The notes under the pieces are model-generated. The model saw only the letters and a program-made list of their open reading frames with translations, was not told the DNA's origin and ran no database searches. DNA of 28,271 bases. Source: Alistipes sp. CAG:268. Lineage in GTDB: Bacteria; Bacteroidota; Bacteroidia; Bacteroidales; Rikenellaceae. Location: the NCBI GenBank assembly GCA_000434235.1, contig FR891973.1:55741-84011 (forward strand). Direction: 5' to 3'. Both the position numbers and the translations under genes were made by a program. This document shows positions 9,401-16,520 of this stretch, in pieces (the first letter of the stretch is position 1; every line of letters starts with the position of its first letter).

Positions 9401-9567
9401 ACGCCGAGCAGGGGCTGGCCTGCAGCGTCATTCACGGTACCCCGGACAGTCACCTTACGGTCTTGTACCGAGGCACTTGCATCGGCTGTTTCGGCCGCAA
9501 ACCCAAGGGGGGGGGTAATCAGCAGCGCCAAAACCGCCAGAATGATTTTGTGCCCAAGTTTGATCAT
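6442..9567 (-). CDS. susC: SusC/RagA-family TonB-dependent outer-membrane transporter
   Basis: This 1041-residue TonB-dependent receptor imports glycan fragments through the outer membrane as a complex with SusD. A signal peptide of about 24 residues ends near GFA-AET. Next is a carboxypeptidase-regulatory-like beta domain, about 39-112 (VRGTVNDAAGQPLLGVTV). A TonB box follows near 117-123 (DDVIVIG), then a plug domain to about 250 (LQGTSPSL, NIRGIGT, IDGL, VLKDAGTAAIYGSRAANGV) and a 22-strand barrel ending in YYGVGLNVTF with a terminal Phe, as outer-membrane proteins do. Length is typical. No STN domain is present, so direct signalling to an anti-sigma factor is unlikely. Codons 18-21 contain a run of nine C, a possible slippage switch. 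It is the first gene of the operon, 18 bp ahead of susD. Substrate is inferred from the downstream GH76 enzyme. Confidence 0.95.
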   Translation of the reverse strand: MIKLGHKIILAVLALLITPPLGFAAETADASASVQDRKVTVRGTVNDAAGQPLLGVTVLVEGTTTGTSTGIDGTYEISCAPDAELTFSFIGYESQTLPVANRTLLDVTLAEDSQMVDDVIVIGCYGTTTRRSTVGAVDQIKSEAIAERSVANLTQALQGTSPSLVIQQRSNDPADNQLNINIRGIGTMNNNQPLIVIDGLVSDNSSFNKLNPSDIENVSVLKDAGTAAIYGSRAANGVLLVTTKKGKLNQAPTVELTAQVGWQQPDVLYTPVEGWQNATLLNIAKANAGLAPAFTAEQIRDLKEHGNGTFFMDEIFQTAMQQNYNVSVSGGGANTTYMVSAGYFDQESNYVGPDYGRQRYNFRTNLTTEYKRVKVTALLSYSHENSKTTIDGNAIANASRIPTYYYYRQYDPATGKYLLNDKLTDFNSLGLLQEGGYNRYRNDYVNANLSAEVKIIDGLKLRGVLGADIFADHRYTRTHEVIFYNTDAAGNPIGDGRSANNDDKSEDWNQRAYLINSQLMLDFDRTFGKHHVAALFGASNESYTSEANQVSLKWADPDLGIKGDGTEAVLGSSTVTPEATTRTSLTSLFGRASYDYDNRYYAEFSFRYDGSSKFRSDLRWGFFPSISLGWRLSEEAFMESYRDNVGDLKIRGSYGTLGNQSVGDYQYFTTYNVYSNIYAFNNAMVGGAGFQLGTDNLQWEVSKTFNIGFDASFFKGTLNLGFDYFNKHTTDILVKPQTPLMLGTELQNYNAGEMRTQGWELSISYALKKRDWSHFFQFNIGDSWNEVLHYEGFESISNQEEFWRITREGLPFNSYYGYKTDGFFQSYEEIANSAIPTGKTVKPGDVKFVDRNGDGVIDENDRYYLGNAFPRYTVGFTYNVAWKGIDLSIFLQGVLKRDMMIRGELVEPFHSNYGYTMYEHQLDFWTPTNTDARWPRLTDISDPSNQNNWRMGSDIYMFDGSYLRLKNIQLGYTLPERISKKFGVQKFKIYFNAENLLTFTECSFVDPESSEFGSNMNSGGANSARNYPNLRYYGVGLNVTF
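9507..9515 (-). repeat. Homopolymeric C9 tract in the susC signal-peptide codons
   Basis: The plus strand carries nine G in a row, so nine C in susC, spanning codons Thr18-Pro19-Pro20-Leu21. Removing one C leads to a TGA after 18 more codons past the tract. Adding one leads to a TAA at a similar distance. Tracts of this length are prone to replication slippage. Confidence 0.9.
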
Positions 9568-9677
9568 AGGTATTGAAAGTTTGGTTAATGTTTGGTAAAA
9601 AATAAGACAAACCCGTCCGGAAGCGCAGGCTCCGGATACGGTCGGATTGTTCAGAAAAGAAGAAGTCGGGAAACTGT

Positions 9678-9708
9678 AAAAAGAGGCCGGCCGGCCAATG
9701 CTCGGCCG
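9678..9708 (-). other. Terminator-like hairpin in the susC leader (possible attenuator)
   Basis: On the minus strand CGGCCG (9708-9703) can pair with the GGCCGGCCGGCC block (9696-9685), after which TCTTTTT follows (ending at 9678). This looks like an intrinsic terminator placed about 110 bp before the susC start and downstream of both candidate promoters. It lies inside a 28-codon ORF (9737-9651, MEKLCSRL...) whose coding status is doubtful. Whether it works as an attenuator is inference. Confidence 0.25.
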
Positions 9709-9774
9709 TCGATGAGTCGGGAGCAGAGTTTTTCCATAGGTTCGTGGTTTTCAGGTTTGGTAGTTTCGGTGCGA

Positions 9775-9805
9775 CAAAAGTAAAAATTAGCCCTTATCTG
9801 AAAAA
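9775..9805 (-). promoter_or_regulatory. Candidate proximal promoter of the susC operon
   Basis: On the minus strand TACTTTTG (9782-9775) matches the Bacteroidetes -7 consensus TAnnTTTG exactly. About 18-20 bp upstream there is only a T-rich stretch (TTTTTC, 9805-9800) instead of a clear TTG. Transcription would start near 9768, giving a leader of about 200 nt. Confidence 0.4.
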
Positions 9806-9884
9806 TGAAAAGCCCTTCCATTTTATCGGAGAGGCATCGGCCCATACTATTTTGTCAGGAAATCATACTTTGCAGCCGGATACT

Positions 9885-9913
9885 CAAACGTACTTTTTCC
9901 CCTATTCAGGCAA
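9885..9913 (-). promoter_or_regulatory. Candidate distal promoter of the susC operon
   Basis: On the minus strand a TTG (9913-9911), an 18-bp spacer and TACGTTTG (9892-9885) match the Bacteroidetes promoter pattern (TTTG, 19-21 bp, TAnnTTTG), with a slightly short spacer. Transcription would start near 9878, giving a leader of about 310 nt before susC. Confidence 0.4.
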
Positions 9914-10265
9914 CCACATCGGGTCGATTCATACCAAAACGAGACATTCGCAGCACAAAAGCAGACAAAAACAGACCGGACACAGTCCGAACGGCCGCAG
10001 GGTACCGGAACATCGGAAAAACCGGGCAGCGACGCCAAACAGGGATTGCGACAGGTCCCGTATCGACAGGCTGGCGACTCAAGACACGCCGCGCAACACA
10101 ACGACCGATCGGAGCGCCGCTTCTGTCCGGCGGAGTTCGTCCGAAGGCCGCAACTTCGGCCGCAAAACGGAAACGGGAGTCCGGCCGTCTTGTGAAAACA
10201 CCGGAGTTGCGGTCACGGACAAAACGGGCCGGCAACCCCGGGCTCCACAAAACAGCGAGTGCACA
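9914..10265. other. Gene-free stretch between the susC operon and the ATPase operon
   Basis: I see no credible gene here. Open frames on both strands give low-complexity Arg/Pro/Thr-rich translations, have no start-site context, and several run through the ATPase terminator. The plus strand is rich in A relative to T and contains only small stems such as CCGAAG...CTTCGG near 10142-10160. No known riboswitch or small-RNA motif was recognised. Confidence 0.5.
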
Positions 10266-10306
10266 GATAAAACAGTGGCGCGGAAACCTGCAGGTTTCCG
10301 CGCCAC
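10266..10306 (-). terminator. Intrinsic terminator of the V-type ATPase operon
   Basis: Positions 10275-10306 form a perfect 32-bp palindrome, giving a 14-bp stem around TGCA. On the minus strand it is followed by TGTTTTAT. It begins 28 bp after the stop codon of the last ATPase gene (K). Confidence 0.85.
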
Positions 10307-10333
10307 GAATCGCGCAATTATTGCGGTTCCGGA

Positions 10334-10789
10334 TCAGATAGCGCCCGAGATCAGGAAGACGGCAGCCACCGTCAGAATGGCGTAAAGCTCGGGGAATGCA
10401 GCCAGAATCAGCGTCTTACCCATCACATCATGACCGTTGCCGATGGCGGCGATACCGTTGGCGCAAATCCGTGCCTGATAGTAGGCCGAGAAGAGGCAGA
10501 CGAATCCCGTCAGCAGGCCGGCGCCGAAGATGGCAGCACCCTGAAGCATGGTGATCGACTCCGTAAGGAAGCCCTTGATGATGAAGTAGCTGACGAAGCC
10601 GTAGAGACCCTGCGAGCCGGGGATGGCCGACAGAATCATGTAGCTACCGAAGGCGCCGCCGTTCTTTTTCATCGCTCCGACGGAGGCCTGACCGGCAATC
10701 GAAGTACCGATACAGCTCGCTGCGCCCGAAAGGCCCACCATCAACGCTACGCCGATGTAGCCCAGAATAATTGCAGTTGTCATTTCCAT
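10334..10789 (-). CDS. atpK: V-type ATP synthase/ATPase subunit K (membrane proteolipid)
   Basis: This 151-residue proteolipid forms the ion-carrying rotor ring in the inner membrane. It has four hydrophobic helices as two hairpins (about 6-28, 45-72, 83-105, 125-149), typical of the duplicated 16-kDa V-type form. The ion-binding Glu134 lies in the fourth helix (AAFPELYAIL). Gln60 with Ser59 (PGSQGLYGF) and Gln105 (SAYYQARICANGI) match the positions of Thr64-Gln65 and Gln110 of the Na+-binding Enterococcus hirae NtpK. Sodium coupling is therefore plausible but is inferred. It is the last gene of the operon, 20 bp after subunit I and just before a strong terminator. Translation could start at Met1 or Met3, which makes little difference to the protein. 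Confidence 0.93.
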   Translation of the reverse strand: MEMTTAIILGYIGVALMVGLSGAASCIGTSIAGQASVGAMKKNGGAFGSYMILSAIPGSQGLYGFVSYFIIKGFLTESITMLQGAAIFGAGLLTGFVCLFSAYYQARICANGIAAIGNGHDVMGKTLILAAFPELYAILTVAAVFLISGAI

Positions 10790-10809
10790 AATGATTTGAA
10801 GTTTTTTAG

Positions 10810-12657
10810 TTATTGATTTTCAGTTTGATCCATTTTGCGCAGCGGGTTGAATGTCCGCATCGACATTTCGAAACCCGCATTCTTGTAGAACTCCACGAAC
10901 GTCAGACGCATCGGATGCACGAACGACGAGATGGTGGACATGAAGAGGTTGATGCCGTGGCCGATGAGCAGAATCGGCGTCATGATGAGCAGCCGCGTCA
11001 CGATACCGGCGTCATCGGGGACGAAACCGCCGGCCAGGGAGTTGAATACCGTGGCAAGCACACCGCCCGAAAGACCGATGGCGAAGAGTCGGATGTACGA
11101 CAGCACGTCGGAGAGGATACCCGTAATATTATTATAAGTATCCCACAGACCGACACCCAGATTGAGGAAGGGATTCTTGCCCGGCGAGTTGAAGAAGAGC
11201 ATCAATACGGCGCCCAGACCGACCGTCGCATAGAAGGCCGGCGAGGAGGTCGTATAGAAGGGAATCACCCACGAGGGGTTGAGCATCGGCAGGCCTCCGG
11301 CCAGGCTGCCGGCCAGGATCACCAGCAGCCAACCCAGCGAAGCGAGCGAATAGCGGAAACCGGCCGTCAGGGAGATCGTCACCACCTTGAGCAGCATGCC
11401 GAACATGATCTGCACGATGCCGATAGCCAGCGCCACCGAGAAGAACTGTCCCTGGAAGTCGTAGAACGGCACCGAGGGGAACCACTCCTTCATGCTGACA
11501 CCGAAGAACGATCCACAGAAGAGGCCGAAGACCACGGTCATCGCGCCGCACAGCGTGGCGAACCAGGCTGCCTGGCGCATCATGCCGGGACGGCGGTTCT
11601 TCGACAGCATCCAGGCGCCGAGCAGCGTGAGGATGGCTCCGTAGCCCGCATCGTTCAGGCAGATGCCGAAAAAGAGCATGTAGAACGGCGCGAAGAAGGG
11701 CGTAAGGTCCAGCGTCCCGTACTTCGGCCGGGCGTACATGTCGCCGACCAGCTCGAAGACGCGGGCGAACCGGTTGTTTTTCAGTTTGACGGGCGTATCG
11801 TCCTCCGGAGTCGGATCCGACTTGAGGTAGACGACGCCGGGATAGGCCTCCAGCAGCTCATCGACACGCGCCGAAGTCTCCTTCTCGGCCCAGCCCTCCA
11901 TCACCACGAGCGTACCGTCGGCCGCCGGTTGTGCCGTGGCCTGCACCTGCACCTCCTGCAGCCGCTCGCGGAGCGAGGCGCCGTAGCGGGCCAGATCCCG
12001 TTCCGAAGCCGCCACGCGCGAGAACTCGCCGTCCAGCGCCCGGAGTTTCTCCCCGGCCCCGGCAATGCGGCGCTCGGCCTCGCGGACATCCATCTGCGGG
12101 GCCTTCATCTCCTGCGCATCAAGGTCCAGCTCCTCGCCCGGGGCCGTCACGACGACAAACCACACGGTCGAGTCGTTGCGCGAGATCTCGACTATCGTAC
12201 GTCCTTCGCCCCACTCGGCCGCGGACTTGTCGAAGACGTTCCGCTGGGCCGAGAAGTAGCGCAGCACGATGCCTTCGCCGACAAGACGTCCGAGCCGATC
12301 GGCATCGAACGCTCCCCACGGGCGAAGCTCCTCGGCCGACTTCTCCAGCCGGCCGATCTCGGCATGCAGGGCCGCAGCATCGCGCTGGGCCGCAGCATAG
12401 TGCTCATAGGCCTCCTCTCCCGAGGCGAACGGCCGTGCCGCCGCATCGCAGCGCTCCGCGTCCGAGCGGAACGTCCGCACGAACTCCAGGGCGCGGGTGC
12501 AGCCCTCGATATCGAGCAGCAGCTGGCGGTCCTCCTCGGAGGGCTCCCAGCCCTTGGTGGTGATGTCCACCAGCCCGAGTTCGCGCAGCCGCCCGATGAA
12601 ATCGCCGCTTTGTGCCGCATAGAGCACAAAGTCGTATTTCGACATTTTAGCTATCAT
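10810..12657 (-). CDS. atpI: V-type ATP synthase/ATPase subunit I (membrane stator, a-subunit homolog)
   Basis: This 615-residue stator subunit carries the two ion half-channels next to the proteolipid ring. The N-terminal half (1 to about 300) is soluble, charged and partly coiled coil, and connects to the peripheral stalk. The C-terminal half has about seven or eight membrane helices (starting near FFAPFYMLFFGICLNDAGYG). Arg523 in LSYIRLFAIGLSGG is the essential rotor-facing arginine of the family. A second conserved arginine is in HPMRLTFVEFY near 584. The ATG at 12657 overlaps the stop codon of subunit D as ATGA, pointing to coupled translation, and the MIAKMSKY start resembles family starts. 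Confidence 0.93.
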   Translation of the reverse strand: MIAKMSKYDFVLYAAQSGDFIGRLRELGLVDITTKGWEPSEEDRQLLLDIEGCTRALEFVRTFRSDAERCDAAARPFASGEEAYEHYAAAQRDAAALHAEIGRLEKSAEELRPWGAFDADRLGRLVGEGIVLRYFSAQRNVFDKSAAEWGEGRTIVEISRNDSTVWFVVVTAPGEELDLDAQEMKAPQMDVREAERRIAGAGEKLRALDGEFSRVAASERDLARYGASLRERLQEVQVQATAQPAADGTLVVMEGWAEKETSARVDELLEAYPGVVYLKSDPTPEDDTPVKLKNNRFARVFELVGDMYARPKYGTLDLTPFFAPFYMLFFGICLNDAGYGAILTLLGAWMLSKNRRPGMMRQAAWFATLCGAMTVVFGLFCGSFFGVSMKEWFPSVPFYDFQGQFFSVALAIGIVQIMFGMLLKVVTISLTAGFRYSLASLGWLLVILAGSLAGGLPMLNPSWVIPFYTTSSPAFYATVGLGAVLMLFFNSPGKNPFLNLGVGLWDTYNNITGILSDVLSYIRLFAIGLSGGVLATVFNSLAGGFVPDDAGIVTRLLIMTPILLIGHGINLFMSTISSFVHPMRLTFVEFYKNAGFEMSMRTFNPLRKMDQTENQ

Positions 12658-13262
12658 AACATCGCGCCCTCCCCGGCTGCCTGCTGTTTGGTTTTCACGA
12701 TTTTCTGGGCCGACTTCGAGAGGTTCTCCTCGTCCTCCATGAAACGCTTGATCTTCCGGATGGCATCCTCATAGCCGGGAATCTGCACCTTTTCGTACAG
12801 GTTCACCTTCTGCGTGGTCTTGCGGCGGGCGAAGTCGAGCAACTCCATCCGCCGGCTGTAGACCTCGTATTCGATGCCGAGCCGGGCCAGCCGTTTCAAC
12901 AGATCGACGCCGTCGGCGAACCACACCGGCGACGAGAAGAGGTCGTAGGGACGCTCCTCGAAGAAGACCTCCTCGAGCACCGGGATGCGGACGCCGGCGA
13001 TCTTCTGCGTTGCAAGCCCCACGTCGGAGACACGCAGCAGATCGACGTCGAACTCGCCCCAGAGTGCCGCCATGTAGTCGTACTCGGCCATCAATGCGTC
13101 GAGCCGACGGCGGTACTCTCCCGCGGTGTCCTTCGCCTTCTTCACCTCCGAGCGCAGCGCCGACTCCTTGCTCTTGATCGTCGGCAGGGCCTTCTGCCGC
13201 ATCTTGAGCTGCTTGCCGAGCTCGCCCAGCGAGGTTTTGTTGTATTGAAACTTAATTGCCAT
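12654..13262 (-). CDS. atpD: V-type ATP synthase/ATPase subunit D (central rotor shaft)
   Basis: This 202-residue subunit is the central shaft that turns inside the A3B3 head. The start MAIKFQYNKTSLGELGKQLKMRQKALPTIKSKE is typical, and long N- and C-terminal helices form the expected antiparallel coiled coil. The C-terminal part (RIKIPGYEDAIRKIKRFMEDEE-like, about 165-190) matches the family. Length is normal. It overlaps subunit I by 4 nt downstream, but it is separated from subunit B by an unusual 167-bp GC-rich spacer upstream. Confidence 0.92.
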   Translation of the reverse strand: MAIKFQYNKTSLGELGKQLKMRQKALPTIKSKESALRSEVKKAKDTAGEYRRRLDALMAEYDYMAALWGEFDVDLLRVSDVGLATQKIAGVRIPVLEEVFFEERPYDLFSSPVWFADGVDLLKRLARLGIEYEVYSRRMELLDFARRKTTQKVNLYEKVQIPGYEDAIRKIKRFMEDEENLSKSAQKIVKTKQQAAGEGAML

Positions 13263-13429
13263 GTTCGTTCAGTTTTTCCGATTACCGCCGCCGGCCGCCG
13301 GATCCGCCTGCCGTGCCGCTCCGCACGCGCAGATGCCGATCGTTCGGGCCGGGGCACAACCTGCGGAGTCTGCCGCCCGGCCGGCTCCCGATTCCGGGCC
13401 GCCGGGCCGGAGCGCCCCGCCTGCCGGCG
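13263..13429 (-). other. GC-rich 167-bp spacer between subunits B and D
   Basis: This is the only long gap in an operon whose other junctions are 20 bp or less. It is extremely GC-rich with many GCCGG/CCGGC blocks able to form competing stems (for example in 13379-13427). No F- or G-subunit gene is recognisable. The one open frame on the minus strand overlaps the end of subunit B and translates to a Gly/Ala/Arg-rich, unlikely protein. Confidence 0.5.
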
Positions 13430-14752
13430 TCAGGCCTCTTTCCAGTATTTGCGGATGAGCTCCTCCTTGATGCCGACCTCCTCTTTCGAGAAGTACTTGG
13501 CGAAGAGTCCCCACGCCGTGTCGAGCATCTCCGTGATATCGATATTGACGTCGATGGCCAGCAGCTTCTCCGAGTAGTCGTGAGCGAACTTCAAGGCACG
13601 CTCGTCGTAGTCCGACAGGTCGAAACCGTTCTCGAGTTTCGTCTTGGCGTTCGCAGCATCGGCGTAGAGGCGCACGCAGGCATTCATCACCTGCGGGTGG
13701 TCCTCACGCGTCTTCTTGCCAATGACCAGCTGCTTCAGACGCGACAGCGAACGGAACGGGTCCACGATGACCTTGCCCGTATCGGAGTCGTTGCGCAGGA
13801 AGAGCTGACCCTCGGTGATGTAACCCGTGTTGTCGGGGATGGCGTGCGTGATGTCGCCGCCCGACAGGGTCGTCACGGCGATGATCGTGATCGAGCCGCC
13901 GTTGGGCAGCTGCACGGCCTTCTCGTAGATCTTCGCCAGGTCCGAATAGAGCGATCCGGGCATCGAGTCCTTCGAGGGGATCTGGTCCATACGGTTCGAG
14001 ACGATGGCCAGGGCATCGGCGTAGAGGGTCATGTCGGTGAGCAGCACCAGCACCTTCTCGCCCTTGTCCACGGCGAAATACTCGGCGGCAGTCAGCGCCA
14101 TGTCCGGCACGAGCAGTCGTTCGACGGGCGGGTTCTCCGTCGTATTGACGAACGAGACGATACGGTCCAGTGCACCGGCGTTCTCGAATACCGACTTGAA
14201 GTAGAGGAAGTCGTCGTTCGTGAGGCCCATGCCGCCCAGGATGATCTTGTCGGCCTTGGCACGCAGCGCCACGTTGGCCATCACGGCGTTGTAGGGCTGG
14301 TCGGGGTCGGCGAAGAAGGGGATCTTCTGGCCCGTGACGATCGTGTTGTTGAGGTCGATGCCGGCGATGCCCGTAGCGATCAGCTCCGAAGGCTGGATAC
14401 GCCGGAAGGGGTTCACCGTCGGGCCGCCGATCTCGCGCGCCTCGCCCTCGACGGCCTCACCGCCCTCGAGCGGCTCGCCGTAGGCGTTGAAGAAGCGGCC
14501 GGCAAGGGCGTCCGAGACGCGCAGCTTGGGAGGCTCGCCGTGGAAAATGACCTCGGAGTCCGTAGCCAGACCCTCCGTTCCGGCGAAGACCTGCAGCGTC
14601 ACGTTCTCGCCCATGATCTTCACCACCTGCGCGAGCTTGCCGCCCACGGTGGCCAGCTCGTCGTTGCCGACGCCCGTGGCGCGGAGCGTCACGGTCGCCT
14701 TGGTGATGTTGTCGATTTTGGTATATATCTTCTGAAATGCTCGTGTTGTCAT
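13430..14752 (-). CDS. atpB: V-type ATP synthase/ATPase subunit B (regulatory, non-catalytic)
   Basis: This 440-residue subunit is the non-catalytic partner that alternates with A in the A3B3 head. It starts MTTRAFQKIYTKIDNITKATV. The position of the Walker A loop is replaced by PFFADPDQPYN (about 145-155), as in all B subunits, so it binds but does not hydrolyse nucleotide. Other family blocks are NPFRRIQPSELIATGI (114-129), EYFAVDKGEKVLVLLTDMT, the LYSDLAKIYEKAG-like LYSDLAKIYEKA, and SLSRLKQL near the end. The gene starts 3 bp after subunit A stops. Length is typical for the shorter bacterial B forms. Confidence 0.96.
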   Translation of the reverse strand: MTTRAFQKIYTKIDNITKATVTLRATGVGNDELATVGGKLAQVVKIMGENVTLQVFAGTEGLATDSEVIFHGEPPKLRVSDALAGRFFNAYGEPLEGGEAVEGEAREIGGPTVNPFRRIQPSELIATGIAGIDLNNTIVTGQKIPFFADPDQPYNAVMANVALRAKADKIILGGMGLTNDDFLYFKSVFENAGALDRIVSFVNTTENPPVERLLVPDMALTAAEYFAVDKGEKVLVLLTDMTLYADALAIVSNRMDQIPSKDSMPGSLYSDLAKIYEKAVQLPNGGSITIIAVTTLSGGDITHAIPDNTGYITEGQLFLRNDSDTGKVIVDPFRSLSRLKQLVIGKKTREDHPQVMNACVRLYADAANAKTKLENGFDLSDYDERALKFAHDYSEKLLAIDVNIDITEMLDTAWGLFAKYFSKEEVGIKEELIRKYWKEA

Positions 14753-14755
14753 GGC

Positions 14756-16510
14756 TTATTTCGTTTTTTCACCCACATACTGTTCGATCTGCTTGCGGTA
14801 ATCCTCGAACTTCGCGGATTTCCACTCCGAGTAGTTCATCTGCCGGAAGAGGTTGATCAGACCCTTGAAGAACTGCGAGCACTCCTCGAAGTCGGCGAAG
14901 TCGAACGACTTGCGGCAGACGTCGAGCACCATCTCGTACATCATCTTCTGACGCTCGATCGGGCAGTTGGCGTCGATGTCGTCGAAGGCGTCCTGCTGCA
15001 GGATCACGAAGTCGATGAGCTCCGACTTCCAGAACCGCTCGTGGTACTCCACGGGCACGCCGTCGTCGCCGAGAATGTTGATCTGGTCGTTGGCCTCCTT
15101 GCCGCGCTGCACGATGGTCTTGCCCGCATAGACGAGGTCCACCCAGTCCTTTTCGATGTGTTCGTCGAGGTATTCGCGGATCTCGGGATACTCGAGGTAC
15201 TTCGAGTAAGACTCCAGCGGGTCGATGGCCGGGTAGCGCTTCGAGTCGGCACGGCCCTGCGAGAGGGCGTAGAAGCAGCGCGCGGCCTTCTTGGTCGATT
15301 CGGTCACCGGTTCCTTGAGGTTACCGCCCGCGGGCGACACCGTACCGAGGAAGGTCACCGAACCGGTCTTGCCGTTGTTGAGCGTCACCAGGCCGGCGCG
15401 CGAGTAGAAGTTCGAGATGATCGCCGAAAGGTCCATCGGGAAGGCATCCTGACCCGGAAGTTCCTCGAGGCGGTTCGACATCTCGCGCAGCGCCTGCGCC
15501 CAGCGCGACGTCGAGTCGGCCATGACAAGCACCTTGAGGCCCATGGCGCGGTAGTACTCGCCGATGGTCATACCCGTATAGACCGACGCCTCACGCGCCG
15601 CAACGGGCATGTTCGACGTATTGCAGATGATGATCGTACGCTCCATGAGCTTGTGGCCCGTGCGGGGGTCCACCAGTTCGGGGAACTCCTTGAAGATCTC
15701 GACCACCTCGTTGGCACGCTCGCCGCAGGCCACCATGATGATGACGTCGGCATCGGCCTGTTTCGAGATGGCGTGCTGCAGCACCGTCTTGCCGGCACCG
15801 AACGGCCCGGGAATGAAACCCGTACCGCCCTCGGCCATCGGGTTGAAGGTGTCGATCGCCCGCACGCCCGTCTCCATGACGCGCGACGGACGCGGCTTCT
15901 CGCGGTAGCAGCGGATGGCCTGCTTGACGGGCCACTTCTGCACCATCGTCACCTCGTGGTCGCGCCCCTCGGCGTCGGTCACCACGGCGATCGTGTCGGT
16001 CACCTTGTACTTGCCGGCCTTGGCCACGCTCTTAACCGTATAGGTGCCGGTCATCGTGAAGGGAACCATGATCTTGTGCATGACCCACTGCTCCTTGACC
16101 TCACCGAGCCACGATGCGGCCGAGACCTTGTCGCCGGCAGCGGCCAGCGGCGTGAACTCCCACTGGGCCGAGAAGTCGATCGGCTCGGTCACCGAACCGC
16201 GGGCGATGAAGAGGCCCTCCATCTTCTCGAGGTCGTTCTGCAGACCGTCGTAATTGCGCGAAAGCAGACCCGGAGCCAGCGTCGCTTCGAGCATGTGCCC
16301 CTCGAACTCGACCCGGTCGCCGATCTTCAGACCGCGCGTACTGTCGAAAACCTGTACATAGGCCGCATCGCCTATGACCTTGATGACCTCGGCCATCATT
16401 CGGGTATCTCCCGCATACACGTAGCAGATCTCGTTCTGGGCCACGGCTCCGTCGGCCTTGACGATCACGATGTTGGAGATGATACCGTTTACACGTCCTG
16501 TTGTTTTCAT
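14756..16510 (-). CDS. atpA: V-type ATP synthase/ATPase catalytic subunit A
   Basis: This 584-residue subunit is the catalytic ATP-binding component. The Walker A motif GPFGAGKT lies at 235-242 and the catalytic-glutamate segment GERANE at 263-268. The stretches after it, VLVMADSTSRWAQALRE (Walker B region) and GSVTFLGTVSPAGG, are family hallmarks. The non-homologous insertion specific to A subunits is present before the P-loop (about 110-200). The ATG at 16510 (MKTTGRVNGIISN) is preferred over one 27 nt upstream, because the shorter form begins where the family does and avoids overlapping the preceding gene. Spacing to the neighbours is 10 bp and 3 bp. Confidence 0.97.
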   Translation of the reverse strand: MKTTGRVNGIISNIVIVKADGAVAQNEICYVYAGDTRMMAEVIKVIGDAAYVQVFDSTRGLKIGDRVEFEGHMLEATLAPGLLSRNYDGLQNDLEKMEGLFIARGSVTEPIDFSAQWEFTPLAAAGDKVSAASWLGEVKEQWVMHKIMVPFTMTGTYTVKSVAKAGKYKVTDTIAVVTDAEGRDHEVTMVQKWPVKQAIRCYREKPRPSRVMETGVRAIDTFNPMAEGGTGFIPGPFGAGKTVLQHAISKQADADVIIMVACGERANEVVEIFKEFPELVDPRTGHKLMERTIIICNTSNMPVAAREASVYTGMTIGEYYRAMGLKVLVMADSTSRWAQALREMSNRLEELPGQDAFPMDLSAIISNFYSRAGLVTLNNGKTGSVTFLGTVSPAGGNLKEPVTESTKKAARCFYALSQGRADSKRYPAIDPLESYSKYLEYPEIREYLDEHIEKDWVDLVYAGKTIVQRGKEANDQINILGDDGVPVEYHERFWKSELIDFVILQQDAFDDIDANCPIERQKMMYEMVLDVCRKSFDFADFEECSQFFKGLINLFRQMNYSEWKSAKFEDYRKQIEQYVGEKTK

Positions 16511-16520
16511 CGTATGTTGT

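Noticed and set aside
5011..9576. Open reading frame of about 1520 codons on the plus strand across susD and susC
   Set aside because: It is antisense to two clearly recognisable genes. Its translation is a Val/Arg/His/Gly-rich sequence with no domain. Long antisense frames are expected in GC-rich genes with strong codon bias.
9651..9737. 28-codon leader ORF before susC
   Set aside because: No ribosome-binding context or conservation can be shown from one sequence. It is kept only as part of the leader finding, not called as a gene.
9744..10385. Possible genes on either strand in the region between the two operons
   Set aside because: The translations are Arg/Thr/Pro-rich and low in hydrophobic core residues. 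They lack start-site context, and those on the plus strand run through the ATPase terminator into the end of subunit K.
13269..13514. 81-codon frame in the B-D spacer as a possible F or G subunit
   Set aside because: It overlaps the end of subunit B in another frame and is Gly/Ala/Arg-rich with no similarity to F or G.
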